Assembly: GCF_001427305.1 (NCBI RefSeq)
Contig: NZ_LMFZ01000048.1
Coordinates: 249,355 to 313,354 of the forward strand
From: Duganella sp. Root1480D1
Lineage (GTDB): Bacteria > Pseudomonadota > Gammaproteobacteria > Burkholderiales > Burkholderiaceae_D
Direction of reading: 5' to 3'
Length of the DNA stretch: 64,000 nt
The first letter of the stretch is position 1. The number at the start of each line of letters is the position of its first letter. The notes beneath the pieces are model-generated. The model worked only from the letters and a program-made list of their open reading frames with translations. It was not told the origin of the DNA and did not search any database. Shown here piece by piece: positions 7,868-16,585 of this stretch. A program made the position numbers and the translations under genes.

Positions 7868-9598
7868 ATGTTCAATAATTTCAAGATCAAGACCCTGCTG
7901 GTTGGCGTGCTGGGTTTGCTGATTGGCCTGCTGGCGATTATTGGCGGCCTCGGAATCCTGAGCGCTGAGCGCTCGGTCGGACTGGTGAAGGACGTCACGG
8001 TCGCCAACCAGAAGAATGTCGCGGAGCGCAACGCCATCCGCCTGGACATGGAAACAGGCCGCAGCCAGATCCTGCAAGCCTTGCAGCACAATCCAGACCT
8101 CGGCTGGAGCAAGCTGCATGACCACCCGCTGACCAACCACTTCAACATCGTGGACGACGTCACGGCACGGGTGAACAAGCGCTGGGAAAGCTACCTGGCC
8201 AGCATCAAGTCGCCGGAAGAGCGCAAGCTGGCCGAAGACTGGTTCGCCAAGAGCGATGGCCTGGGCGTGGAGCACATCCGCGCTGCCACGGTCGCTGTGA
8301 AGGAAAACCGCTGGGACGATGCGGAAACGGTGCTGATCAAAAAGATCAATCCTTCCTACCGCCTTGGCGACGGCGCGTTGAAGGCGCTGTCCGAGCACGC
8401 CGACAAGCGTATCGAAGCCGATGCCGCCGCAGTTGCCGCAGGCCTGAGCCGCAACAGCACCACGGTGACCGTAGTCCTCATCTGCGGCCTGGCCCTGAGC
8501 GTGTTCGCCGGCCTGGTCCTGATGAAGGCCATTTCCGAGCCGCTGGCAGAAGCAATGGATGTGGCCCACCGCGTTGCCGATGGCGACCTGAAAGGCCAGG
8601 CCACCAAGCACGCCGACAACGAATTCGGCGAGCTGCTGCGCGCGCTGGACAAGATGCGCGACAACCTGGCCGCCATCGTGACCGAGGTGCGTGGCGGCAG
8701 CGACACGATTTCCAGCGCTTCGGCGCAGATCGCGGCGGGGAATATGGACTTGTCCGACCGCACCGGCGAACAGGCCGCGTCGCTGGAGGAAACCGCCTCC
8801 TCGATGGAAGAACTGACCAGCACCGTGCGCCAGAACGCCGACAACGCACGCCAGGCCAACCAACTTGCCGTTTCGGCATCATCCGTCGCCACCAAGGGCG
8901 GCGAAGTGGTTGAGCAGGTGGTGGCGACCATGGGTTCGATCAATGAATCGTCCAACAAGATCGTGGACATCATCGCGGTGATCGACGGCATCGCCTTCCA
9001 GACCAACATCCTGGCCCTGAATGCGGCTGTGGAGGCGGCACGTGCCGGCGAGCAGGGCCGCGGCTTTGCGGTAGTGGCCAGCGAAGTGCGCAACCTGGCA
9101 CAGCGTTCGGCCGCCGCAGCCAAGGAAATCAAGCAGTTAATCGACGATTCTGTTGGCAAAGTGGAAAGTGGCGCCAAGCTGGTGAACCAGGCCGGGCACA
9201 CGATGAAGGAAATCGTGACGAGCATTCAGCGCGTGACTGATATTATGGGAGAAATTACCAGTGCTACGCAGGAACAAACTGCGGGTCTGGAACAAATCCA
9301 CCAGGCCATCAACGAGATGGATACAATCACCCAGCAGAACGTGGCGCTGGTGGAGGAGGCAGCTTCGGCGTCCGCCGCTTTGCAGGACCAGGCCAACGGC
9401 CTGTCGAAGATTGTCAGCGTGTTCCAGGTTGACGGCCAGCGCCGCGAGCATCCCGCCGCGGTGCAGGCGCGCGCGGTGATCCAGGCGGTACGCACCAAGC
9501 CGGCGTTGCCGGGCAAGGCCAAGCCTGCCCAGCGTGACAGCAAGGCGGCGTCGCGCAAGGTCGCCAATAGCGAGGTAGGAGATTGGGAAGAGTTTTAA
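7868..9598 (+). CDS. Methyl-accepting chemotaxis protein
   Basis: A 576-residue inner-membrane chemoreceptor. TM1 is about residues 10-30. A roughly 165-residue periplasmic helical domain, probably four-helix-bundle type, follows. TM2 is about 198-218, then a HAMP domain to about 270. The cytoplasmic signalling domain carries the hairpin-tip consensus NILALNAAVEAARAGEQGRG, which binds CheA and CheW. The protein ends exactly in DWEEF, which fits the C-terminal pentapeptide that tethers CheR/CheB on high-abundance receptors. It begins 3 bases after carB, so co-transcription is likely. The ligand is unknown. Confidence 0.92.
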   Translation: MFNNFKIKTLLVGVLGLLIGLLAIIGGLGILSAERSVGLVKDVTVANQKNVAERNAIRLDMETGRSQILQALQHNPDLGWSKLHDHPLTNHFNIVDDVTARVNKRWESYLASIKSPEERKLAEDWFAKSDGLGVEHIRAATVAVKENRWDDAETVLIKKINPSYRLGDGALKALSEHADKRIEADAAAVAAGLSRNSTTVTVVLICGLALSVFAGLVLMKAISEPLAEAMDVAHRVADGDLKGQATKHADNEFGELLRALDKMRDNLAAIVTEVRGGSDTISSASAQIAAGNMDLSDRTGEQAASLEETASSMEELTSTVRQNADNARQANQLAVSASSVATKGGEVVEQVVATMGSINESSNKIVDIIAVIDGIAFQTNILALNAAVEAARAGEQGRGFAVVASEVRNLAQRSAAAAKEIKQLIDDSVGKVESGAKLVNQAGHTMKEIVTSIQRVTDIMGEITSATQEQTAGLEQIHQAINEMDTITQQNVALVEEAASASAALQDQANGLSKIVSVFQVDGQRREHPAAVQARAVIQAVRTKPALPGKAKPAQRDSKAASRKVANSEVGDWEEF

Positions 9599-9611
9599 TG
9601 AAGGAGCATGA

Positions 9612-11138
9612 TTGGAATACAAAGCATTTGAGCACTTAGTCCGCCGGCTGGAGCTGGATTCAAATGCCAGCCCGGCGGCATTCCGCCGCAAAGTGTTTGC
9701 GATCGGCCTGGCCGCATACGTCATCCTGTTCGGATTGCTGGCCGGGCTGCTTGCGTTATTTGTCATGCTCATGCAATGGGCGGTCGAGTCGCATCGCGCC
9801 TTTGTGATGGTCAAGGCGGGCCTGGCGGGCCTGTTCCTGTTGTCGCTGATTTTCGTCGTCCTGCGGGTAATGCTGATGCGCCTAGATCCGCCGCTCGGGC
9901 GTGAGCTGGTCCGGGACGAAGCGCCCAAGCTGTTCGATATCCTGGACAAGTTGTACGGCAAGCTGAAAGGTCCGCACATCCAGCACGTCCTGGTGACGGA
10001 CGAATACAACGCAGCGATCGTGCAGCATGCACGCTTCGGCATTTTCGGCGGCTACCGCAACTACCTGCTGGTCGGCCTGCCATTCCTGCTCGGCTCCACG
10101 CCCAAGGAAATGCTGTCTGTGCTGGCCCACGAATACGGCCACCTGTGCGGCGACCATGGCAAGGGCGCGACCCGGATCTATCGCCAGCGCCGCCTGTTCG
10201 TCGCCATGTACCAGCACCTGGAGAATACCGCGGACGAGAACGTGCTCAGCGCAGCAATTGTGCGCGCGCTGAAGCGCTTCTTCCCTTATTACAGCGCCTA
10301 CACCTTTGTGCTGTCGCGCCAGGAGGAATACGAGGCCGACCTGATCGCCGTCGACATGGCCGGACACACGGCGACCTCCCAAATGCTGATACGCGCCCGT
10401 TTGCTGGGTGACTGGATCGCCCGCGATTTCTGGCCCAGCATGTATGAGAATGCGGATCGCCTGGAAAAACCGCCGTTCATGCCGTTTTCCTCGATGCGGA
10501 TGGCGATCAAGGTCAATTACGACGAGTGGGCCACCAAGAACGCGCTGGATGCGGCATGGACCAAGCGTTCGGATCTCGACGACACCCACCCCTGCCTGCG
10601 CGAGCGGTTGGACGCAATTGACATGGCGCCGGTGCTGCCGCCACCGGTGGACGCTTGTGCGGCCGACGTGATGCTGGCTTCCGGCGTGGGCAAGAAGCTG
10701 GAAGCGGAGCTCGACCAGGACTGGTGGGAAGTCAACTCACGCGGCTGGGTCCATCGCTTCCGCCACGTGCAGAATTCGCGCGGCCGCATCGGGGAGCTGT
10801 CGGCAATGCCGCTGGCCAAACTCTCGGTACAGGACTTGCTGGAGCTGGCCTCGTTGAAGCTGGAATTCGAGGAAACCGTTTCCGCCAAGCCGGCGCTGGT
10901 CGAACTGATGAAGCGTAGCGGCGGGCCGTATCCGCGGGCATCGCTGATGTACGGGCGTGTGTTGGTGGCGGAAGGCGACCGCCGTGGCGTCGACCATCTG
11001 CGCGAAGCGGCGCTGAACGAGCCGCGGCTGCTGGAGGAAGCCGCACAACGCGGCTACCAATTCCTGCTGGAGAGGGACGGTGAAGCCGTGGCAAAACGCT
11101 GGTGGGGCAGCGTAGTGCCCCAGGACGAACCGGCTTAG
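9612..11138 (+). CDS. M48-family membrane metalloprotease
   Basis: A 508-residue zinc endopeptidase of the HtpX/M48 type. Two membrane helices (about 29-52 and 65-88) precede the catalytic domain. The zinc site is HEYGH at residues 173-177, with a probable third ligand in QEEYEADLIAVD. The C-terminal 200 residues look helical and repeat-like. The start is TTG at 9612, supported by AAGGAG at 9601-9606 five bases upstream; the ATG at 9608 is out of frame. It lies 13 bases after the chemoreceptor stop. Its 3' end overlaps the convergent thyA by 4 bases. The likely role is membrane protein quality control. Confidence 0.85.
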   Translation: MEYKAFEHLVRRLELDSNASPAAFRRKVFAIGLAAYVILFGLLAGLLALFVMLMQWAVESHRAFVMVKAGLAGLFLLSLIFVVLRVMLMRLDPPLGRELVRDEAPKLFDILDKLYGKLKGPHIQHVLVTDEYNAAIVQHARFGIFGGYRNYLLVGLPFLLGSTPKEMLSVLAHEYGHLCGDHGKGATRIYRQRRLFVAMYQHLENTADENVLSAAIVRALKRFFPYYSAYTFVLSRQEEYEADLIAVDMAGHTATSQMLIRARLLGDWIARDFWPSMYENADRLEKPPFMPFSSMRMAIKVNYDEWATKNALDAAWTKRSDLDDTHPCLRERLDAIDMAPVLPPPVDACAADVMLASGVGKKLEAELDQDWWEVNSRGWVHRFRHVQNSRGRIGELSAMPLAKLSVQDLLELASLKLEFEETVSAKPALVELMKRSGGPYPRASLMYGRVLVAEGDRRGVDHLREAALNEPRLLEEAAQRGYQFLLERDGEAVAKRWWGSVVPQDEPA

Positions 11139-12106
11139 ACCGCCATTGGCGCCGTCAGCGGCGCGTGGTGCTGGTAGCCTTCCAGCGTGAAGTCGGAAGG
11201 CTCGATCTTCTCCAGCCATTCGGGTTCGTACTTGCCGGTTACGGCGAACGAAGGCACGCGGCTGTTGATCAGCAGTTGCGGCAGCGGCAGCGGTTCGCGC
11301 TTCAACTGCTCTTGCACCATTTCCATGTGGTTTTCGTAGATGTGGGCGTCGCCGATAAAGTAGCTGAACCAGCGCGGCTTGTAGCCCGTCAGGCGCGCCA
11401 CCAGGTGCAGCAGGGCGGCGCCCTCCGCGATGTTGAACGGCGTGCCCAGGCCGATATCGTTGCTGCGCACATAAAGGCACAGCGAGATTTCGCGCGTGGT
11501 GGCGTTCGGGATGAACTGGTACAGCAGGTGGCAGGCCGGCAGCGCCACCTGGTCCAGTACGGCCGGATTCCAGCCATGGAACAGGATGCGGCGGCTGGAT
11601 GGATTGTTGACGATGGTGTCCAGGCATTCGCGTAACTGGTCGATGGCCTTGTACATCAGGACTTTCTGCACGCTGTCTTCTTCCAGCGGAGCGACCTGGC
11701 GGTAGCCGTTGCGTTCCGCATCTGCGATCTGCGCCGTCGCGGCGGCGTCCAGTACCTTGTAGCCCGGCCACTGGCGCCATTGGACGCCGTACACCGGGCC
11801 CAGGTCGTCGGTGCCGGTGCGGTGCGGATTGGCCAGCCACTGCGCATTTTCGTTGGCATTCTGGTCCCACACCTTGCAGCCCAGGGCGCGGAAGTCGGCG
11901 GCGCTGCGCGAGGCGCGCAGGAAGGCGCACAGCTCGCCAACCACCGATTTGAAGGCCAGTTTCTTGGTCGTCACGGCCGGGAAGCCGTCGTTCATGTCGA
12001 AGCGCATCATGGCGCCGGGCACGCTCAGGGTGCGGATGCCGGTGCGGTTGTCCTGCCAGCTTCCTTGTTCCAGCACGGTGCTGATCAATTCTTTGTACTG
12101 CTTCAT
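11135..12106 (-). CDS. thyA: Thymidylate synthase
   Basis: Methylates dUMP to dTMP with methylenetetrahydrofolate. Conserved features include DNRTGIRT at the start, the catalytic cysteine in LPACHLLYQF (Cys192; most relatives have LPPCH), NDIGLGTPFNIA, and GDAHIYENHM near the end. At 323 residues it is the longer form, with an insert of about 50 residues before the catalytic loop (about 88-145). It is the last gene of the minus-strand operon, 12 bases after rhlE, and overlaps the convergent M48 gene by 4 bases. Confidence 0.96.
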   Translation of the reverse strand: MKQYKELISTVLEQGSWQDNRTGIRTLSVPGAMMRFDMNDGFPAVTTKKLAFKSVVGELCAFLRASRSAADFRALGCKVWDQNANENAQWLANPHRTGTDDLGPVYGVQWRQWPGYKVLDAAATAQIADAERNGYRQVAPLEEDSVQKVLMYKAIDQLRECLDTIVNNPSSRRILFHGWNPAVLDQVALPACHLLYQFIPNATTREISLCLYVRSNDIGLGTPFNIAEGAALLHLVARLTGYKPRWFSYFIGDAHIYENHMEMVQEQLKREPLPLPQLLINSRVPSFAVTGKYEPEWLEKIEPSDFTLEGYQHHAPLTAPMAV

Positions 12107-12118
12107 GCGTTTCTCCGT

Positions 12119-13663
12119 TTATCGTTTGTTGCCACGGCCACCGGGCTTGGCGGCGGCGCGGCCTGCAGCGCGCGCGGCCGATTTGGCGCCGCGCGTCGCG
12201 GTCACCACGACTTTGCCGCCTTGAGCGCCGGCGCCAGACCGGCCACTGCCAGTGCCCGCGCTGCCGCCGCCGGGGCTACCAGCCCGCGCGCCATAGATCG
12301 GTCCGCGCGAGCGCTGTCTATTTTCTTTCGGCGGAAGCTCTTCCTTCAGGCCGCCAAACCCGCCGGCGGGGCGCGGCGTGTCATCCCGTGCCGGGGCCAT
12401 TTGCTTGGCCGGCGGCCGTGGCGCCTTACCGGCCGCAGCACCTTTCGCCGGCTTGGCGGGGCGGGCGGACTTGGCGCCGGTGGCCTGCACGGCGGGCGCG
12501 GCCGGCGTGCCGGTCGATGGCACTCGGTGATCCGCCTCGAAGCCGGCTTCTTCCCGGCGCGGCAAGACGGTGCCGGTCAGCTTTTCGATTGCCCGCAGCA
12601 GTTCGACTTCATCCGCGCACACGAGTGACACTGCCTCGCCTTCCGCGCCGGCGCGGCCGGTGCGGCCGATGCGATGCACATAATCTTCCGCCACGGTCGG
12701 CAAGTCGAAATTGACCACCAGCGGCAGGGCTTCGATATCCAGGCCGCGCGCCGCCACGTCGGTCGCTACCAGAATCTGTACATCGTTCGCCTTGAAACGC
12801 TTCAGCGCCTTGATGCGGGCCGGTTGCGGCTTGTCGCCGTGGATCGAATCGGCCGAGAGGCCTTCGCCCTGCAACAGACCTACCAACTGCTCGACGCCTT
12901 TGCGCGTCTTGACGAACACCAGCACCTGGCCCCAGCCTTCCTTGCGCAGCAGGTGCACGAACAATTCGGCCTTATTGCGCTTGTCGGTCGTGAAGACCAC
13001 CTGGCGCACGGTGCGCGCCGCCGTATTGGGCGCGCTGGCCTGTACGGTAAGCGGGTCGCGCAACAATTGCCTGGCCATGGCGCGGATCGAGTCCGGCATG
13101 GTGGCCGAGAAGAGCAGGGTCTGGCGCTCGGCCGGCAGCACGGCAAACAGCAGGTCCAGGTCGGCGGCAAAGCCCAGGTCCAGCATGCGGTCCGCTTCGT
13201 CCAGCACCAGGGCGGTTAACTGGCCGAACTCCAGCGCGCCCTTGCGATGCAGGTCCAGCAGGCGGCCCGGCGTGGCGACCAGGACGTCCAGGCCCTTGCG
13301 CAGTTTTGCCAGTTGCGGCTCCATCGGCACACCGCCGTAGGCAACGGCGCAACGCAGCGGCAGGTGGAACCCATAGCTATGGAAGCTCTGGTATACCTGT
13401 TCGGCCAGTTCACGCGTGGGGACCAGCACCAGGCAGCGCACATGGTTCGGCGCAGCCTGGTCGCCTTCCATGGTCAGGCGCTGCAACAGGGGCAGGGCAA
13501 AAGCGGCGGTCTTGCCGGTGCCGGTCTGCGCGGCGGCCAGCAGGTCGCGGCCCGACAGGATGGCGGGAATGGCTTGTTTCTGGATTGGCGTCGGTGTGTT
13601 GTAGCCAATCGATTCGAGTGTGCGTAGGAGCCCGTCAATCAGGTCCAGCGAAGCAAAACTCAT
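12119..13663 (-). CDS. rhlE: DEAD-box ATP-dependent RNA helicase RhlE
   Basis: A 514-residue RNA helicase that remodels rRNA or degradosome substrates. The helicase core shows the Q motif region (YNTPTPIQKQAIP), Walker A AQTGTGKT, motif II DEAD, motif III SAT and motif VI HRIGRTGR. After about residue 375 the protein becomes a basic, Gly/Ala/Pro-rich tail typical of RhlE, useful for non-specific RNA binding. The start at 13663 is chosen because its ATG overlaps the stop of the upstream gene (ATGA) and gives the normal N-terminus MSFASLDL; longer in-frame extensions do not look like family sequence. Confidence 0.93.
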   Translation of the reverse strand: MSFASLDLIDGLLRTLESIGYNTPTPIQKQAIPAILSGRDLLAAAQTGTGKTAAFALPLLQRLTMEGDQAAPNHVRCLVLVPTRELAEQVYQSFHSYGFHLPLRCAVAYGGVPMEPQLAKLRKGLDVLVATPGRLLDLHRKGALEFGQLTALVLDEADRMLDLGFAADLDLLFAVLPAERQTLLFSATMPDSIRAMARQLLRDPLTVQASAPNTAARTVRQVVFTTDKRNKAELFVHLLRKEGWGQVLVFVKTRKGVEQLVGLLQGEGLSADSIHGDKPQPARIKALKRFKANDVQILVATDVAARGLDIEALPLVVNFDLPTVAEDYVHRIGRTGRAGAEGEAVSLVCADEVELLRAIEKLTGTVLPRREEAGFEADHRVPSTGTPAAPAVQATGAKSARPAKPAKGAAAGKAPRPPAKQMAPARDDTPRPAGGFGGLKEELPPKENRQRSRGPIYGARAGSPGGGSAGTGSGRSGAGAQGGKVVVTATRGAKSAARAAGRAAAKPGGRGNKR

Positions 13664-14751
13664 AGCGCGTCGCTCCATAAAGTGAGGGCATGGCGGACTT
13701 GTTCGTCCGAAAGGGCAAGCAGGTTGTCGCCGACGTACCATTCGGTGTAGCTGGTGCCCGGCAATTGGGCATGGCCCGCACGGTTCAGCAGCCAGACGCC
13801 GTGATGGGCAGCAACTTCATTCCGGATCTGCAGCAGGCGGTCGCGATCGACCGGCACATGGATATGCAGCATGTTCGCATGCGGTTGCGCAGGATTGGCG
13901 CGCAGTCGGGGGTAGTCGCGCAAGGTGTCGTAAAGCCAGTGCGTGCGGCGGAAGTATTCGGGCATGGCTGACAGGCGCGCGTCGAATTGCATTGCAGCGG
14001 CGACCACGTAAGGCGTGCGGTGGATGACATTGCCGCCCTGGCGGCGGAACCATTCCTGGGCGTGCGCGATGAAGGCGCGGCTGCCCAGCAGCATGGCGCC
14101 ACCCAGTCCGCCGATGCCCTTGTACAGTGATACATAGACACTGTCGAAACCTGCCGCCACCTCGGCCGGCGAACGGCCATAGCCTGCGGCAGCTTCCCAC
14201 AGGCGTGCGCCATCCATATGCAAATGGACGCCTTGTTCGCGGCAGTGGGTCTTGATGGCTGCCAGTTCGTCCCAGCGCGGCGATTGGCCGCCCAGTTCGC
14301 GCGCCGGCAATTCGAGCGATACGGCAGCCAGCCGGTCAGGCACAGCCTGCAGTTCGGCCAGGGTGAATGGACGGTGCAGGTCGCCCAGTTGGATCGACTG
14401 GAAGTGGTCCAGCAACTGGTGGTTGCTGCGTTCGTGCTTGAAGATATGGGCGGTCGGATGCAGCGCCACCAGGCGGCTGCCGCGTTGCATGCAGGCCAGG
14501 CGCAGCGCCGTGACCTGGGTCATGGTGCCGGTGATGCAGAAAGTCGCCGCTTCGAATCCCAGCAGGTCCGCAACTTTCTGTTCGAAGGACTGGATCAGCT
14601 CACCTTCGCCATACACGTCATGGGCAATGCCGTTGGCTTCGCACCATGTGGCCATCGCGGCGAAAGTCTCCGCCGGCGAGGGTTGGCGATGGCCCGGCAG
14701 GACGGTGTGGCAACCCTGGCGCAGTTCAGCATCGGTCACGTTGCGCCTCAA
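13660..14751 (-). CDS. ltaE: Low-specificity threonine aldolase / beta-eliminating lyase
   Basis: PLP enzyme of fold-type I that cleaves L-threonine or allo-threonine to glycine and acetaldehyde. Evidence: DVYGEGE near the N-terminus, a His-rich active-site region (LVALHPTAHIF), the Asp of HMDGARLWEAA, and the PLP lysine in SLYKGIGGLGG. Length is 363. The frame begins with TTG at 14751, overlapping the upstream stop (TTGA); a GTG at 14739 with AGG just upstream is an alternative start. It lies in a chain of overlapping genes between the ABC exporter and rhlE. Confidence 0.88.
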   Translation of the reverse strand: MRRNVTDAELRQGCHTVLPGHRQPSPAETFAAMATWCEANGIAHDVYGEGELIQSFEQKVADLLGFEAATFCITGTMTQVTALRLACMQRGSRLVALHPTAHIFKHERSNHQLLDHFQSIQLGDLHRPFTLAELQAVPDRLAAVSLELPARELGGQSPRWDELAAIKTHCREQGVHLHMDGARLWEAAAGYGRSPAEVAAGFDSVYVSLYKGIGGLGGAMLLGSRAFIAHAQEWFRRQGGNVIHRTPYVVAAAMQFDARLSAMPEYFRRTHWLYDTLRDYPRLRANPAQPHANMLHIHVPVDRDRLLQIRNEVAAHHGVWLLNRAGHAQLPGTSYTEWYVGDNLLALSDEQVRHALTLWSDAL

Positions 14752-16565
14752 TGCGTCACATGGACGCTGTGGAACTGCAGCGCCGCCAGGTTGGCGTAAA
14801 TGCCGCCCAGTGCCACCAGCGACTGGTGGGTGCCGGTTTCGACGATCTTGCCATCTTCCATGACGATGATGCGGTCGGCACGTTGTACAGTGGCCAGGCG
14901 GTGCGCGATGATGACCGTGGTGCGGCCAACCATGGCTGCTTCCAGCGCGCCTTGCACCAGGCGTTCCGACTCGGCGTCCAGCGCACTGGTTGCTTCATCG
15001 AGCAGTAGCAGCGGCGGGTTTTTCAGCAGTGCGCGGGCAATTGCAATACGCTGGCGTTGACCGCCCGACAGGCGCACGCCACGCTCGCCGAGGAAGGACT
15101 TGTAGCCGTTCGGCAGGCGTTCGATGAATTCGTGTGCGGCAGCCAGGCGTGCGGCCTGGATCACTTCCTGGTCGCTCGCGTCGGCACGCCCGTAGCGGAT
15201 GTTTTCCATCGCGTCGGCGGAGAAGATCACCGTATCCTGCGGCACGATGCCGATGGCGCCGCGCAGGGTGTGCAGGTCCAGCAGGCGGATATCGGTGCCG
15301 TCGAGGCGGATGGCGCCGGATTGCGGATCGTAGAAACGCAGCAGCATCTGGAACAGGGTGGTCTTGCCTGCGCCGGAAGGACCAACGACCGCGATGGTCT
15401 CGCCCGGCTTGATATCGAGCGTCACGTGGTCGAGTGCCAGCGTGTCCGGGCGCGAAGGGTAGTTGAACGACACCTCGGCCAGGCTGAGGGCCGCGCCGTT
15501 GGCGGCGCGCGGCGGCAGGGCCTGTGGTTGCGCGGGGCTCTGGATATCGGAGCGCACGGCCAGCAATTCGAGCAGGCGCTCGGTGGCGCCGGCGGCGCGC
15601 TGGGCTTCGCCCATGACTTCGGACAAGGCGCCAATCGCGCCGGCCACGATGGAGGCGTACAGGATGAACTGTCCGAGGTCGCCGCCCGTCATGGTGCCCT
15701 CCAAAACGGCGTGGGCGCCTAACCACAGCACGAACACGATGGTGCCGAACACCAGCACGATGGCCAGCATGGTCAGGAAAGCGCGCGCCTGGATGCGGCG
15801 CATGGCGGTGCTGAAAGCGCCTTCGACCGAGCCGCCGAAACGCTTGGCTTCCAGCCCTTCATGGGTGAAGGCCTGCACCGTCGGCATGGCGTTCAGGATT
15901 TCGCCGGCCATGGCCGAAGCATCCGCCACGCGGTCCTGCGAATCGCGCGACAGCTTGCGCACGCGGCGGCCAAACATCACGATCGGCAGCACGGTCAGCA
16001 CCAGCAGGCCGATGATGATGGACGACAGCTTGGGGCTGGTGATGAACAGCATGGCCAGGCCGCCGAGGAACAGCAGCACATTACGCAAGGCCATCGAAAT
16101 ACTGGTGCCAACCACGCTCTGGATCAGGGTGGTGTCGGTGGTCAGGCGCGAAAGTACTTCGCCGGTCTTGGTGGTTTCGAAGAATTCCGGGCTTTGCTGC
16201 ACCACGTGCGAATACACGGCATTGCGGATGTCGGCAGTGACACGTTCGCCCAGCCAGGACACGCTATAAAAGCGCGCCGCCGTCGCCAGTGCCAGCACGG
16301 TGGCGACCGCGAACAGCGCCAGGAACACCTGGTTGACGTGGGCCGCGCTGCGCACGCCGGCATCGGCGCCGAAGCCCAGGTCGATCATCTGCTTGAAGGC
16401 GTAAGGAATCGCCAGCGTGGAAGCGGCAGCGACCACCAGCGCGACGCCGGCAATGGCGAAACGGTTGCGGTAAGGCTTGAGGAAGGGCAGCAGGCCCCTG
16501 AAGGCGGCCAGGCTGCCTTTCTTGAGTTCTCGGGCTTCAGGCTGGCCGTTATTGGTGGTGCTCAT
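14748..16565 (-). CDS. ABC transporter half-unit, fused permease and ATPase (subfamily B)
   Basis: A 605-residue MsbA/LmrA-like exporter half-transporter, expected to work as a homodimer in the inner membrane. Six membrane helices span about 20-330. The nucleotide-binding domain has Walker A GPSGAGKTT, the signature LSGGQRQRIAIARALL, Walker B LLLLDEATSALD and the H-loop IIAHRLATV. The start at 16565 (MSTTNNGQ) gives a normal short N-terminus; the frame stays open further upstream without resembling the family. It sits 20 bases after the lipocalin-like gene. The substrate is unknown; lipid or drug export is typical. Confidence 0.9.
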   Translation of the reverse strand: MSTTNNGQPEARELKKGSLAAFRGLLPFLKPYRNRFAIAGVALVVAAASTLAIPYAFKQMIDLGFGADAGVRSAAHVNQVFLALFAVATVLALATAARFYSVSWLGERVTADIRNAVYSHVVQQSPEFFETTKTGEVLSRLTTDTTLIQSVVGTSISMALRNVLLFLGGLAMLFITSPKLSSIIIGLLVLTVLPIVMFGRRVRKLSRDSQDRVADASAMAGEILNAMPTVQAFTHEGLEAKRFGGSVEGAFSTAMRRIQARAFLTMLAIVLVFGTIVFVLWLGAHAVLEGTMTGGDLGQFILYASIVAGAIGALSEVMGEAQRAAGATERLLELLAVRSDIQSPAQPQALPPRAANGAALSLAEVSFNYPSRPDTLALDHVTLDIKPGETIAVVGPSGAGKTTLFQMLLRFYDPQSGAIRLDGTDIRLLDLHTLRGAIGIVPQDTVIFSADAMENIRYGRADASDQEVIQAARLAAAHEFIERLPNGYKSFLGERGVRLSGGQRQRIAIARALLKNPPLLLLDEATSALDAESERLVQGALEAAMVGRTTVIIAHRLATVQRADRIIVMEDGKIVETGTHQSLVALGGIYANLAALQFHSVHVTH

Positions 16566-16585
16566 TGCGTATTCTACGTTCTTGT

